Positions 53,305-61,910 of a stretch of DNA of 64,000 nucleotides are shown here, in pieces. Position numbers and translations under genes: made by a program. Each line of letters begins with the position of its first letter. Position 1 is the first letter of the stretch. Source of the stretch: an uncultured Anaerolineae bacterium (lineage in GTDB: Bacteria; Chloroflexota; Anaerolineae; J036; Brachytrichaceae); the NCBI GenBank assembly GCA_938028725.1, contig CALIMH010000012.1:1-64000 (forward strand). Reading direction: 5' to 3'. Under the pieces are notes generated by a model. The model did not search any database, had not been told where the DNA came from, and saw only the letters and a list, made by a program, of their open reading frames with translations.

Positions 53305-54384
53305 TCATGTGGAGGCGGGCACTTCGATCTTCAGCGTCCAGCCGAAGGGGTCTTCCGCGCGGCCGTATTGGATGTCGGTCAGCGCCTTGAAGAGCGCGAG
53401 GGCGACCGGCCCTGGCGCCTCGCGGACGGTGTAGTCCCGCTCGGCATAGGCGAGCCGATCCACTGGCGCGATCACCGCCGCTGTGCCCATCCCGAACACT
53501 TCCGTGATCTCGCCGCTGGCGATATCGCGTAGCACGTCGTGAATGTCTAGGCGGGCCTCCTCTGCCTCATAGCCGAGCGTCGGCGCCAGTTTGAGCACCG
53601 AGTCGCGCGTGATGCCCTCCAGGATGCTGCCGCTGAGGGCTGGGGTGACGATGTGTTTGCCGTTGTACACAAAGGCGATGTTCATCGCGCCCACCTCCTC
53701 CACGTAGCGGCGCTCCACGGCGTCGAGCCAGAGCACTTGCTGGTAGCCGAGGGGCTTCACCCGCTCGCTTTCCAGCAAGCTGGCAGCGTAGTTGCCGCCG
53801 GTCTTGGCTGTGCCAGTGCCGCCGCGCACGGCACGCACGTAGTCTTTACTCACGTACACGCTCACCGGCTTGAAGCCGCCGGCGAAGTAGGAGCGCGCCG
53901 GGCTGAGGATGATGTAATGCAGGTAGGTTTTGCTGGCGTACACGCCCAGGCCCACATCGGTGGCGATGAGGGTGGGGCGGATGTAGAGCGATTCATTCTC
54001 GCCGTTCGGCACCCACTCATGCTCCAGCCGCACCAGCGTGACGATCGCCTCCAGATGCGCCTCCGGTTCGAGTTGCACCATCGCCATGCGGGCGGCGCTG
54101 CGGTTCATGCGCGCCACGTTCTCCCACGGCCGAAAGAGGTTGATGTGGCCATCGGGCCGGCGATACGCCTTGATGCCCTCGAAGATCTCTTGGCCGTAGT
54201 GCAGCACGACGGTGGCCGGGTCGAGCATGAGCGGCGCGTAAGGGCCGATGCGGGCGTCGTGCCAGCCTTGCTCTGCGGTGTAGCGTTGGGTGAACATGCG
54301 GTTGGTGAAGACGTTGCCGAATCCAAACGGCTCCGCCAAGGGACGGCGGGCGTTCTCCGAGAGTGGCTCAATCGTGATCTCCAT
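53305..54384 (-). CDS. ilvE: Branched-chain amino acid aminotransferase
   Basis: A 359-residue fold type IV aminotransferase of the longer BCAT class (mitochondrial-like rather than E. coli IlvE-like). PLTLTWPL-type features are replaced by GYQQVLWLDAVERRYVEEVG and EGIKAYRRPDGHINLFRPWE. The lysine in GGTGTAKTGGNYAASL binds pyridoxal phosphate, and ALSGSILEGITRDSVL contacts the cofactor phosphate. It exchanges the amino group of Val, Leu and Ile with 2-oxoglutarate. It lies between argF and coaE, probably in one transcript. Confidence 0.94.
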   Translation of the reverse strand: MEITIEPLSENARRPLAEPFGFGNVFTNRMFTQRYTAEQGWHDARIGPYAPLMLDPATVVLHYGQEIFEGIKAYRRPDGHINLFRPWENVARMNRSAARMAMVQLEPEAHLEAIVTLVRLEHEWVPNGENESLYIRPTLIATDVGLGVYASKTYLHYIILSPARSYFAGGFKPVSVYVSKDYVRAVRGGTGTAKTGGNYAASLLESERVKPLGYQQVLWLDAVERRYVEEVGAMNIAFVYNGKHIVTPALSGSILEGITRDSVLKLAPTLGYEAEEARLDIHDVLRDIASGEITEVFGMGTAAVIAPVDRLAYAERDYTVREAPGPVALALFKALTDIQYGRAEDPFGWTLKIEVPAST

Positions 54385-54421
54385 AGCGTGACCTTTGGCT
54401 TGCGCGTGTGAGGAAGGCGCC

Positions 54422-55423
54422 TCAGCGCACTAATGTGGCGATCAACAGCGCTTTGATCGTGTGCATCCGATTCTCGGCTTGGTCGAAGACGATGGAAGCA
54501 GGCGACTCGAACACCTCGTCGGTGACCTCCAAGCCATCCAGGCCGAACTTCTGGTAAATCTCCTCCCCTTTTTTAGTCTCGCGATTGTGGAAGGAGGGCA
54601 AGCAATGCATGAACTTGACGTTCGGGTTGCCGCTCAGTTCCAGCACGCGGCGGTTGACCTGGTAGGGCAACAGCAAGCGGATGCGCTCGGCCCAGACGCT
54701 CTCCGACTCGCCCATCGAGACCCACACGTCGGTGTGGATGAAATCCACGCCGCGCACGCCCTCTTCAACGGATTCGGTGAAGGTGAGCCGCGCGCCGGTT
54801 TGGCGGGCGATCTGCTCGCACTGTTGACGCAGCTCCGGCTTAGGCATCAGCGCGGCAGGCGCGACCAGGCGCACGTCCATGCCCATCTTGGCGCCGCCGA
54901 CCAGCAGCTCGTTGCCCATGTTAAAGCGCGCATCACCGAGAAAGGCAAACGCTTGTTGACGCAGCGGCTTGGGGCAGTGCTCCCGCATGGTGAGCAGGTC
55001 GGCCAGCACCTGGGTGGGATGGAACTCGTCGGTCAGGCCGTTGTACACGGGCACGCCGGCGTAGCGGGCCAGCTCCTCCACGATATGCTGGCCGAAGCCG
55101 CGATACTGAATCGCGTCGTACATGCGGCCGAGCACGCGCGCAGTGTCTTTGATGGACTCCTTATGGCCTATCTGTGAGCCGGTCGGGCCGATGTAGGTGA
55201 CGTGCGCGCCCTGGTCATAGGCAGCTACCTCAAACGCGCAGCGGGTGCGGGTGGAATCCTTCTCGAAGATCAGCGCGATGTTTTTGCCGCGCAAGCGCGG
55301 CGTCTCGCTGCCGTTGCGTTTGGCGGCCTTCAATTCGCGCGCCAAGTCGAGCAGATAGGTGATCTCTTCACTGGTGAAGTCCAGCAGCTTGAGGAAGCTG
55401 CGGCCGTAGAGGTTGACAGTCAT
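54422..55423 (-). CDS. argF: Ornithine carbamoyltransferase
   Basis: A 333-residue enzyme. The carbamoyl phosphate motif is [15 protein letters not shown], ornithine binding is covered by [26 protein letters not shown] and the catalytic [10 protein letters not shown]. The length matches the family. The ATG at 55423 ([17 protein letters not shown]) was chosen; the longer frame upstream is unlike the family. It makes citrulline in arginine synthesis. No other arg gene is adjacent, so its operon partner is ilvE. Confidence 0.95.
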   Translation of the reverse strand: MTVNLYGRSFLKLLDFTSEEITYLLDLARELKAAKRNGSETPRLRGKNIALIFEKDSTRTRCAFEVAAYDQGAHVTYIGPTGSQIGHKESIKDTARVLGRMYDAIQYRGFGQHIVEELARYAGVPVYNGLTDEFHPTQVLADLLTMREHCPKPLRQQAFAFLGDARFNMGNELLVGGAKMGMDVRLVAPAALMPKPELRQQCEQIARQTGARLTFTESVEEGVRGVDFIHTDVWVSMGESESVWAERIRLLLPYQVNRRVLELSGNPNVKFMHCLPSFHNRETKKGEEIYQKFGLDGLEVTDEVFESPASIVFDQAENRMHTIKALLIATLVR

Positions 55424-55482
55424 AGCGCTTTGCAGAGTGGGGCTGATCAGCCAGGTCAGATTGTAAAGCGGTTGGCGATCGG

Positions 55483-56244
55483 TTACCACCGTTTGGGCGG
55501 CGCGAGTTGCAGCGCACGCGCCCATCCGCTGTCGTCCGCGCCGGGGCTGTGCAGTCGCACCAACAAGCCGGCCATATCGGCGATCGCTTTTGCTGTGACG
55601 CGCCAACCATCGGCGAGGTGCAGCAGGGTGGCATCGGCGGTGCGGCGCTGGGCGCGCAAGGCTGCTTTGAGCGACTTGCCAGCGGCGATCTCGCGGGCCA
55701 ACATCTCAGCGAAAGGCTGGGCGTCAGGTGGGAGCGTGGCGGCCAGGGCGGCCAAGGCGGCCAGGTCGCTGGTGAGCGGTGTCGGCGCGCCGCTGTGGTG
55801 GGCAGTGGCCACAGCCAGGCCGCTCACGCGCGCCCAGGAGGCCGGCTGGTCGGTCTGTAGCCACACCTCCACCGGACGGTCAAGGTCGCAATCGCGCAAG
55901 AAGATTGCCGGCTGCTCGCCGAAGGGCGTCAGCCCCCACACTTCAGCGCGCGGTTGATCAAGGTAGTTGTCCTCGATCCAGGCGAAGAGCGAGAGCTGGT
56001 CGAGCACTGTGCTGCGCTCGGTGAGCAAGCTGCCCACGAGCAGAGGGTAGGGGGCGGTGTGGATCGGCAGGCCAAACCACAGGCGAGTGCGCTGCGGACG
56101 GCAGGTCACACCCTGCTTTGCGCGCAGCGCCTCTGCCATGACGCTGGCACGGTCGCCAACTACAATGAGGGCTGAGCTGTTTGACGTGGCGAGGTAGCAA
56201 TCTATCTCCAGGGTGAGCAGCTCATCGAGGCGGGTGTAGTTCAT
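55483..56244 (-). CDS. Hypothetical protein coupled to the M50-like gene
   Basis: A 253-residue protein of unknown family, apparently soluble. It begins [20 protein letters not shown] and has [17 protein letters not shown], a mid section [20 protein letters not shown], and an Ala/Leu-rich C-terminal half ([20 protein letters not shown]). No motif or membrane segment was recognised. Its ATG overlaps the stop of the membrane protease gene (ATGA at 56241-56244), so the two are translated together. argF follows after 59 nt. Confidence 0.7.
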   Translation of the reverse strand: MNYTRLDELLTLEIDCYLATSNSSALIVVGDRASVMAEALRAKQGVTCRPQRTRLWFGLPIHTAPYPLLVGSLLTERSTVLDQLSLFAWIEDNYLDQPRAEVWGLTPFGEQPAIFLRDCDLDRPVEVWLQTDQPASWARVSGLAVATAHHSGAPTPLTSDLAALAALAATLPPDAQPFAEMLAREIAAGKSLKAALRAQRRTADATLLHLADGWRVTAKAIADMAGLLVRLHSPGADDSGWARALQLAPPKRW

Positions 56245-56993
56245 CGCAGCCTCACCTCTCGCTGGGTGATCGTGCCGATCAGCCAAATGGCGAGCATTAG
56301 CGCCAACGCGATCGCCAAGTCGAGCACGGCGGTGATGGCAAAGGCTGCCGCCAGCCAGCTCAACACTGCGCGGATCAATGGTGAGAGCAGTTGCATCAGT
56401 GGCAGCCCCCCAACGATCAGCACAGTGCCAACCACGACAAAGCCGCCGAACACCACCGGCGGCAGGGCTTGCACGTCGGATTCCGAGGGCATCATACTGT
56501 TGGCCACAGCGAACACCACATACGCCCATAGCCAAGCGTCTGGCGCTTGAGGGAGGGCAAGCAGTGTGCCCGCTGCGCCGATCAGATCGGCTTTGCTCAG
56601 CGCCTCGGCAATGGCTTGCAGGTTAAACACCCTCATGCCGATGGCTGAGAGCGCTGCTACGCCAAAGGCTAGCGGCGCGATGCCGATCAGCGCCGTGCGC
56701 AGCAGGTCGGTGCGCATCACCTCCACGTAGCCGAGCCGCAGCGCGCCATTGCGCTGCTGTTGTGGCATCACAGAGAAACGGCGCACGCGCACGCCCAACA
56801 AGCGCGCCATCAGCCAATGGCTTAGCTCGTGCAAGAAGACGCCCGGCAGCAGCACCACCGCGAACAACTTCATCGCTGCGCCGTTGTGACCGGTGAGCAA
56901 CAAAAACAGCGTTTGCACTAATTGATGCAGCCGCCGCTCCAGCAACCAGACCACACCGAAGCCGGCGACGAAGATCGCGAAAGCCTCCGCCAT
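56241..56993 (-). CDS. Putative M50-like zinc metalloprotease, membrane-embedded
   Basis: A 250-residue protein with about six membrane segments. HELSHWLMARLLGV, in the third segment, provides an HExxH zinc motif, and NSMMPSESD in a later segment resembles the NxxPxxxxD motif of site-2 proteases, which gives the third ligand. The first segment FAIFVAGFGVVWLLERRL is hydrophobic. The ATG at 56993 (MAEAFAIFVAG) was chosen; the longer frame adds a basic stretch. Substrate unknown. It is coupled to the hypothetical protein downstream. Confidence 0.7.
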   Translation of the reverse strand: MAEAFAIFVAGFGVVWLLERRLHQLVQTLFLLLTGHNGAAMKLFAVVLLPGVFLHELSHWLMARLLGVRVRRFSVMPQQQRNGALRLGYVEVMRTDLLRTALIGIAPLAFGVAALSAIGMRVFNLQAIAEALSKADLIGAAGTLLALPQAPDAWLWAYVVFAVANSMMPSESDVQALPPVVFGGFVVVGTVLIVGGLPLMQLLSPLIRAVLSWLAAAFAITAVLDLAIALALMLAIWLIGTITQREVRLR

Positions 56994-57094
56994 GCGCGCG
57001 TCGGCAGCGATCTTAACCCATCGGCGGCATCGCCGAGTGTGCATCGTCGCAGCGCTCAAGTTCGGTTACGATCACACACCAGGAGCGCAACGCC

Positions 57095-57649
57095 ATGAAG
57101 CTGAACGATGTGCGGATCGCTTTTTTGGTTGAGGAGGGCTTTGAGGACCTGGAGTTTTGGGCGGTGTATATGCGGCTGAAGGAAGAAGGCGCGCAGGTCA
57201 CCATCGTGGCGCCGCAGGTGGGCGTCACGTATCGCAGCAAGAGCGGCGGCCTGAGCGCGATGTCGGAGGCGGCTGCCGATGCAGTGCGCGCCGACGACTT
57301 CGAGGCGCTGGTAGTGCCCGGCGGATGGGCGCCGGATAAGCTGCGCCGTTATGAGTCCGTCAAGCGGCTGGTGCGCGAAGCCTACACGCAAGGCAAGGTG
57401 ATCGGTATGATCTGCCACGCCGGCTGGGTCGGCATCAGCGCCGGGATCGTGCGCGGCCATCGCGCCACCGGCAGTGTCGCCATCAAGGATGATCTGGAAA
57501 ACGCCGGCGCCACCTGGGTGGACGCTCCTGCCTTCCGCGATGGGCAACTGGTGTGGGGCCGTGTGGTCGCCGACATCCCCGCCTTCAACCGCGAGCTGGT
57601 GCAGGCCATCGCCGAGCGCGTGGCGGTCGCAAAGGAGGCGCAGCGATGA
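57095..57649 (+). CDS. DJ-1/PfpI-family protein
   Basis: A 184-residue DJ-1/PfpI protein. The nucleophilic Cys lies in VIGMICHAGWVG near residue 106, the conserved acidic residue in FEDLEFWAVYMRLKEEG, and VVPGGWAPDKLRRYES is the nucleophile-elbow region. Members act as glyoxalases, deglycases, isocyanide hydratases or proteases. It is preceded by CCAGGAG as a ribosome-binding site and overlaps the aldehyde dehydrogenase start. The context suggests reactive-aldehyde handling. Confidence 0.88.
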   Translation: MKLNDVRIAFLVEEGFEDLEFWAVYMRLKEEGAQVTIVAPQVGVTYRSKSGGLSAMSEAAADAVRADDFEALVVPGGWAPDKLRRYESVKRLVREAYTQGKVIGMICHAGWVGISAGIVRGHRATGSVAIKDDLENAGATWVDAPAFRDGQLVWGRVVADIPAFNRELVQAIAERVAVAKEAQR

Positions 57650-59070
57650 GCGCGCGACGCTTTTTGGTCGGCGGGGAGTGGCGCAGCTCGGACCGCACTT
57701 TCCCCGTGCGTTTCCCCTACACCGGCGAGGTGGTCGCCGAGGTGGCGCTGCCCTCGGACCGCGACCTAGACGATGCTGTGCGCGCGGCCCAACGCGGCGC
57801 GCAGATCATGCGTCGCATGCCCGCCCATGAGCGCAGCGCTATCCTGCGCCGGCTGCATCAGCTCATGGAGACGCACAACGAAGCGCTGGTTGAAACGCTG
57901 GTGATGGAAGGCGGCAAGACTAAAAAGGCCGCTCGGGCCGAAGTGGCGCGCGCCCGGCAGACCGTGCTGGTCGCTAGCGAAGAGGCGCGCCGCATCCCCG
58001 GCGAGGTGATAAACATGGACTGGACGAAGGACGGCGAGCAGCGCCTCGGCATTGTGCGCCGCTTCCCGCTGGGTGTGATCCTGTGCATTGCCCCGTTCAA
58101 CTATCCGCTTAACCTAGCATGTCACAAAGTGGCGCCGGCCTTAGCAGCGGGCAACGCTTTCATCCTCAAGCCGGCCAGCGCCACGCCGCTCTCGGCCTTG
58201 CTGCTCGGCGAGCTGTTGCTAGAGGCGGGCGCGCCGCCGGAGGCGGTGAACGTGCTCACTTGCAGCGGCGCCCAAGCAGAGCAGTTGGTGCGCGATGAGC
58301 GCATCGCCATGTTCTCGTTCACCGGCAGCAGCGCCGTCGGTTGGCACCTGAAAAGCGTGTGTGGGCGCAAGCGCAGCGCGCTGGAACTGGGCGGCAACGC
58401 CGCCGTGATCGTCCACGAGGACGCCAACCAAGCCTACGCCGCCAAGCGCATCGCCTTTGGCGGCTTCACCAACGCCGGCCAAAACTGCATCTCCGTCCAG
58501 CGCGTGTTGATCCACCGCCCGATCTACAGCGATATGCTGGAGGTGATGTTGGATGAGATCAAGGCGCTCAAGACCGGCGACCCGCGCTTGGAGGACACCG
58601 ATGTCGGGCCGATGATCGCCGAGTCGGCGGCTGAGCAGGCTGAGGCGTGGGTGCGAGAGGCGCTCGACCAAGGCGCGCAGTTGCTACTGGGTGGCCAACG
58701 GGACGGCGCGCTGATGCATCCTACAGTGCTCAGCGATGTGCGCCAGGAAATGAAGGTGAGCTGCCAGGAGATCTTCGCCCCCGTGCTGACTGTCAGCCCC
58801 TACGACACCTTCGAGGAGGCGATCCACATCGCCAACAGCACCGACTATGGTTTGCAGGGCGGCGTGTTCACCCGCGACATCGGGCGCATCATGCAAGCCT
58901 ACGAGCAGATCGAGGTTGGCGGCTTGCAAGCCAATGACGTCTCCACCTTCCGCATGGACCACATGCCCTATGGCGGCGTCAAGGCCTCTGGCATGGGCCG
59001 CGAAGGGGTGAAATACGCGATTGAGGAGATGACCGAGCCAAAACTCATGGTGATCAACTTGAACGCTTGA
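57646..59070 (+). CDS. NAD(P)-dependent aldehyde dehydrogenase
   Basis: A 474-residue ALDH. The nucleotide-binding loop is FSFTGSSAVGWHLKS, the general base Glu is in SALELGGNAAVIV near residue 247 and the catalytic Cys lies in NAGQNCISVQRVL near residue 281. HMPYGGVKASGMGREGVKYA is the usual C-terminal motif. A strong AGGAGG precedes the ATG at 57646. It resembles lactaldehyde, succinate-semialdehyde and GapN-like dehydrogenases. The coupling to a DJ-1 protein and a MoaD-like gene is unusual. Confidence 0.93.
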   Translation: MSARRFLVGGEWRSSDRTFPVRFPYTGEVVAEVALPSDRDLDDAVRAAQRGAQIMRRMPAHERSAILRRLHQLMETHNEALVETLVMEGGKTKKAARAEVARARQTVLVASEEARRIPGEVINMDWTKDGEQRLGIVRRFPLGVILCIAPFNYPLNLACHKVAPALAAGNAFILKPASATPLSALLLGELLLEAGAPPEAVNVLTCSGAQAEQLVRDERIAMFSFTGSSAVGWHLKSVCGRKRSALELGGNAAVIVHEDANQAYAAKRIAFGGFTNAGQNCISVQRVLIHRPIYSDMLEVMLDEIKALKTGDPRLEDTDVGPMIAESAAEQAEAWVREALDQGAQLLLGGQRDGALMHPTVLSDVRQEMKVSCQEIFAPVLTVSPYDTFEEAIHIANSTDYGLQGGVFTRDIGRIMQAYEQIEVGGLQANDVSTFRMDHMPYGGVKASGMGREGVKYAIEEMTEPKLMVINLNA

Positions 59071-59090
59071 AGCAAGGAGGGACCCAGGAG

Positions 59091-59375
59091 ATGGCTATCG
59101 TTGCAAATTTCTACGCCACCTTGCGCCCGATTGTGGGCAGCAAACGGTTAGAGCTGCCCCTCGAAGCGGGCGCGACAGTGCAGCAAGTGCTGGATTACCT
59201 GGTGCAGCGCTACCCGGCGCTGCGCAACGAGCTGCTCGATGAGCACGGCAACCTGTACCGCCACGTGCACATTTTTGTCAACGGCCGCGATGTGCCTTAC
59301 CTGGAGCACGGCATGAACACCTCGCTGACTGCGAGCGATGTGGTGGACGTGTTTCCAGCGGTGGCAGGTGGCTGA
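59091..59375 (+). CDS. MoaD/ThiS-family small protein
   Basis: A 94-residue ubiquitin-fold protein ending in Gly-Gly (FPAVAGG), needed for C-terminal thiocarboxylation. It has ATLRPIVGSKRLELPLEAGA and HVHIFVNGRDVPYLEHGMNT. The length and position beside a tungsten aldehyde oxidoreductase gene suggest a specialised MoaD for the tungsten-pterin cofactor. A ribosome-binding site CAGGAG directly precedes the ATG. Confidence 0.87.
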   Translation: MAIVANFYATLRPIVGSKRLELPLEAGATVQQVLDYLVQRYPALRNELLDEHGNLYRHVHIFVNGRDVPYLEHGMNTSLTASDVVDVFPAVAGG

Positions 59376-59403
59376 GGCGCGCCGCTGTTAGGCTCTATCA
59401 ACA

Positions 59404-59438
59404 GATTGCGCCCCCTCGTGTGGTGAGGGGGCGCAATC
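59404..59438. terminator. Bidirectional hairpin between moaD-like and AOR genes
   Basis: A perfect 14-bp stem, GATTGCGCCCCCTC with GAGGGGGCGCAATC, around a 7-nt GTGTGGT loop, between two convergent genes. It lacks a strong T-run on either strand; the GC-rich stem may stop polymerase anyway or protect both 3' ends. Confidence 0.65.
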
Positions 59439-59459
59439 GCTTGGAGGTCTGCGCGTGCT

Positions 59460-61283
59460 TCAGCACTCGATCTCCAGCTCGCGCAGCTTGGACTCCGGCA
59501 CTACGCCGTTGACCCATCCGCGCGCCTTGTAGTACTCCTCCAGCATCAGGTCTAACTCGCAGACATGGCCCTTCGAGCCGGGGCGATCGGATGGCTCTTT
59601 CAAGAAGCGCTGCGGCAGATAGTCACTGCCTTCGCCGAAGCCGGCCAGGTTGTTGTAGCGGCGCTCCAGGTTGTAGATGCGCTCACCAGCCTTGAAGGCG
59701 TCCTCCACTGTGAAGGGGATGCCGACCACGGCGGAGTATTGTGCGACATACTCCTCCATGCCCTCAGCAAACGCGCTGAACTTGCACAGGTCGAGGCTGT
59801 CGGAGAAGGCGTGGATGTCCTGCAGCAGCTTGGTCAACTCACCCTTGCCCTTCCACTCCAACGGGTCGGTCTTCAATGGAATCAGCCCAAGCTCGCTGGC
59901 AGGGGTGTAGGCGCGCAGATGGCAAGCGCCACGGTTGCTGGTGGCGTAGGCGATGCCCATGCCCTTCAGGCCGCGCGGGTCGTAGGCCGGGATGGCTTGG
60001 CCCTTCACCGTCATGGCGAGCTCTGGATGGCCGAGGTATTGCGCCAGACGCTCGGTGCCCTCTGCCAAAGCGTTGCCGAGCACACCCTCGCGCACGGCTA
60101 ACTTGTGCACCAGCTCAACCATCTTAGCCCCGTCGCCCCATTGCAGGCCGCCGGTGCCGTTGGTGTAGCCCTTCGCTGTGGCTTCCATATACGTGCCCAG
60201 CACGTTGCCCAACTCGATGGTGTCCATGCCATAGTCGTTGCACATGTAAATGAGCTGTGCAATGGTTGCCGAGTCGGCCAGACCGCAGTTCGCGCCCAAC
60301 GCCCAGGCGGACTCGTACTCGAAGCTCTCAGTGCGCAGGCCAGCGTAGGGGCCTTCTTTGATCTCGACCTCCTTCTTGCAGGCCACCGGGCAGGCATGGC
60401 AGGTTGGGTCGTCCACCAGGATGTGCTCCTTGACCCACTCGCCGCTGATCAGCTCGGCCTTGTCGTCGAAGCTGGTGTATTGGCTGTTGTAGGCGGGCAG
60501 CGCGCCCATGCGGCTGGTGATGTTCATCAGCACGTTAGTGCCATACACCGACAGGCCACCCTTGCGTGGCGAGGTGACGTTCTTCTCGTCCATGATGGCG
60601 GCCAAGGCACGCTGATGGGCTTCGCGGAACGCCTCGCGGTCGGCCGGTTTCGGCATAGCTTTCTCCGCCTTGATCACGATCGCCTTGAGCAGCTTGCTGC
60701 CGCCCACGCAGCCAGTGCCACCGCGGCCGCTGGCGCGGTCGTTCTCGTTAATCCATGAGGCGAAGCGCACCAGGTTCTCACCAGCCTTGCCGATCGCCAA
60801 AACTGTGAGGTCCTTCTCCCCGTATTGCTCGCGGAAGTATTTCACCGTGTCGTGCACGTTCTTGCCCCACACTGCTGAGGCGTCGAGGATCTCCACCTGC
60901 CCATCGTGGATGTAGAGATACACCGGCTTAGCGGCTTTGCCCTTCACCACGATGCCGTCGAAACCGGCCCAGCGCAACCGTGCTGCCGACCATCCGCCGT
61001 GGTGGCTATCGGTCACCGTGCCGGTGAGCGGCGACTTGGTGACAATCGCCATGCGGCCGCTCATGTTGACCTCGGTGCCGGTCAAGGGTCCGTTCATGAA
61101 GCAGAGCACGTTGTCCGGCGACAGCGGGTCTACCTTCGGCCCTGCCTCGAAGACATAGCGCACGCCTAGGCCACGACCACCGATGTATTTGCGGGCCCAC
61201 TCCTCAGGAATGGGCTTGATCTCGACCTGACCCGCGGTCAGGTCCACGTGAATCATGCGATTGGCATATCCTCCAAGTGTCAT
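59460..61283 (-). CDS. Tungsten-dependent aldehyde ferredoxin oxidoreductase
   Basis: A 607-residue AOR-family enzyme. N-terminal YIGGRGLGVRYVFEAGPKVD and MNGPLTGTEVNMSGRM match the tungstopterin domain. The 4Fe-4S ligands are in CHACPVACKKEV (near residues 293-300) and SLDLCKF (near 499). NENDRASGRGGTGCVGGSK is a family pterin-site signature. AOR oxidises aldehydes to acids using ferredoxin as acceptor. It is convergent with the MoaD-like gene and faces the ALDH operon, giving two different enzymes for aldehyde oxidation. Confidence 0.94.
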   Translation of the reverse strand: MTLGGYANRMIHVDLTAGQVEIKPIPEEWARKYIGGRGLGVRYVFEAGPKVDPLSPDNVLCFMNGPLTGTEVNMSGRMAIVTKSPLTGTVTDSHHGGWSAARLRWAGFDGIVVKGKAAKPVYLYIHDGQVEILDASAVWGKNVHDTVKYFREQYGEKDLTVLAIGKAGENLVRFASWINENDRASGRGGTGCVGGSKLLKAIVIKAEKAMPKPADREAFREAHQRALAAIMDEKNVTSPRKGGLSVYGTNVLMNITSRMGALPAYNSQYTSFDDKAELISGEWVKEHILVDDPTCHACPVACKKEVEIKEGPYAGLRTESFEYESAWALGANCGLADSATIAQLIYMCNDYGMDTIELGNVLGTYMEATAKGYTNGTGGLQWGDGAKMVELVHKLAVREGVLGNALAEGTERLAQYLGHPELAMTVKGQAIPAYDPRGLKGMGIAYATSNRGACHLRAYTPASELGLIPLKTDPLEWKGKGELTKLLQDIHAFSDSLDLCKFSAFAEGMEEYVAQYSAVVGIPFTVEDAFKAGERIYNLERRYNNLAGFGEGSDYLPQRFLKEPSDRPGSKGHVCELDLMLEEYYKARGWVNGVVPESKLRELEIEC

Positions 61284-61498
61284 TTTTGTCCTCCGGACCT
61301 ATTCGGAAAGTTTGATTAGGTTTTGCGGTGCGCTTGTGTTATGTCACGGTGATTATGGCATAGCAACTTGTTTTGCGCAAATCGCTTCCCGTTGGCGCGC
61401 TCCTGCGCGACGCAGCGGAGCGGGCGGGTGTTCTCTCTGACAGTTGAAGAAGCCCAGTCATGGCTTGGTGTAGGAGCGCGCGGCTTAAGTTTCGCTAC

Positions 61499-61517
61499 AT
61501 AGCAATATTGCTATACT
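61499..61517 (+). promoter_or_regulatory. Palindromic operator overlapping a -10 box
   Basis: ATAGCAATATTGCTAT (61499-61514) is a perfect 16-bp palindrome. A TATACT (61512-61517) overlaps its right end, and the ArsR start codon follows 14 nt later. This is the expected site of ArsR-family autorepression. Confidence 0.75.
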
Positions 61518-61531
61518 GCAGATACGGAGAG

Positions 61532-61903
61532 ATGAATCAGCCTCTGCATCGCTACAAGGCGCAATTCTTCAAGGCGCTGGGCCATCCTGCGCGGTTAGCC
61601 ATCCTCGACCAACTGCGTGGCGGCGAGCGGAGCGTCGGCGAGCTGCAGGCCGCCATCGGCGTTGGCCAGCCCATCGTCTCGCAACAGCTCGCACGTTTGC
61701 GTGAGAACGGCATCGTGGATGGCCGGCGGGTGGGCACTACTACTTACTACTCGGTGCGCGACCCGCTGCTCTTTAAGCTGTTGGATGTGGCGCGTCAAAT
61801 CTTCGACAACCAGCTTGTCAGCAGCCAGGAGCTGCTTAAGCAATTGCGCAGCGAGCCGCTCGCGTGGTCATCCAATCGGCGCGTTGCGCAGATGAAACGT
61901 TGA
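61532..61903 (+). CDS. ArsR-family transcriptional regulator
   Basis: A 123-residue winged-helix regulator, with FKALGHPARLAILDQLRGGE, the recognition helix GQPIVSQQLARLRENG and the wing RRVGTTTYYSV. It has no cysteine, so classical As/Cd-type thiolate sites are absent; it may sense through other residues or a ligand. The ATG at 61532 is preferred over a longer frame that overlaps the operator. It starts seven nucleotides before the SulP gene and probably controls it. Confidence 0.88.
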   Translation: MNQPLHRYKAQFFKALGHPARLAILDQLRGGERSVGELQAAIGVGQPIVSQQLARLRENGIVDGRRVGTTTYYSVRDPLLFKLLDVARQIFDNQLVSSQELLKQLRSEPLAWSSNRRVAQMKR

Positions 61904-61910
61904 AGCGCGT

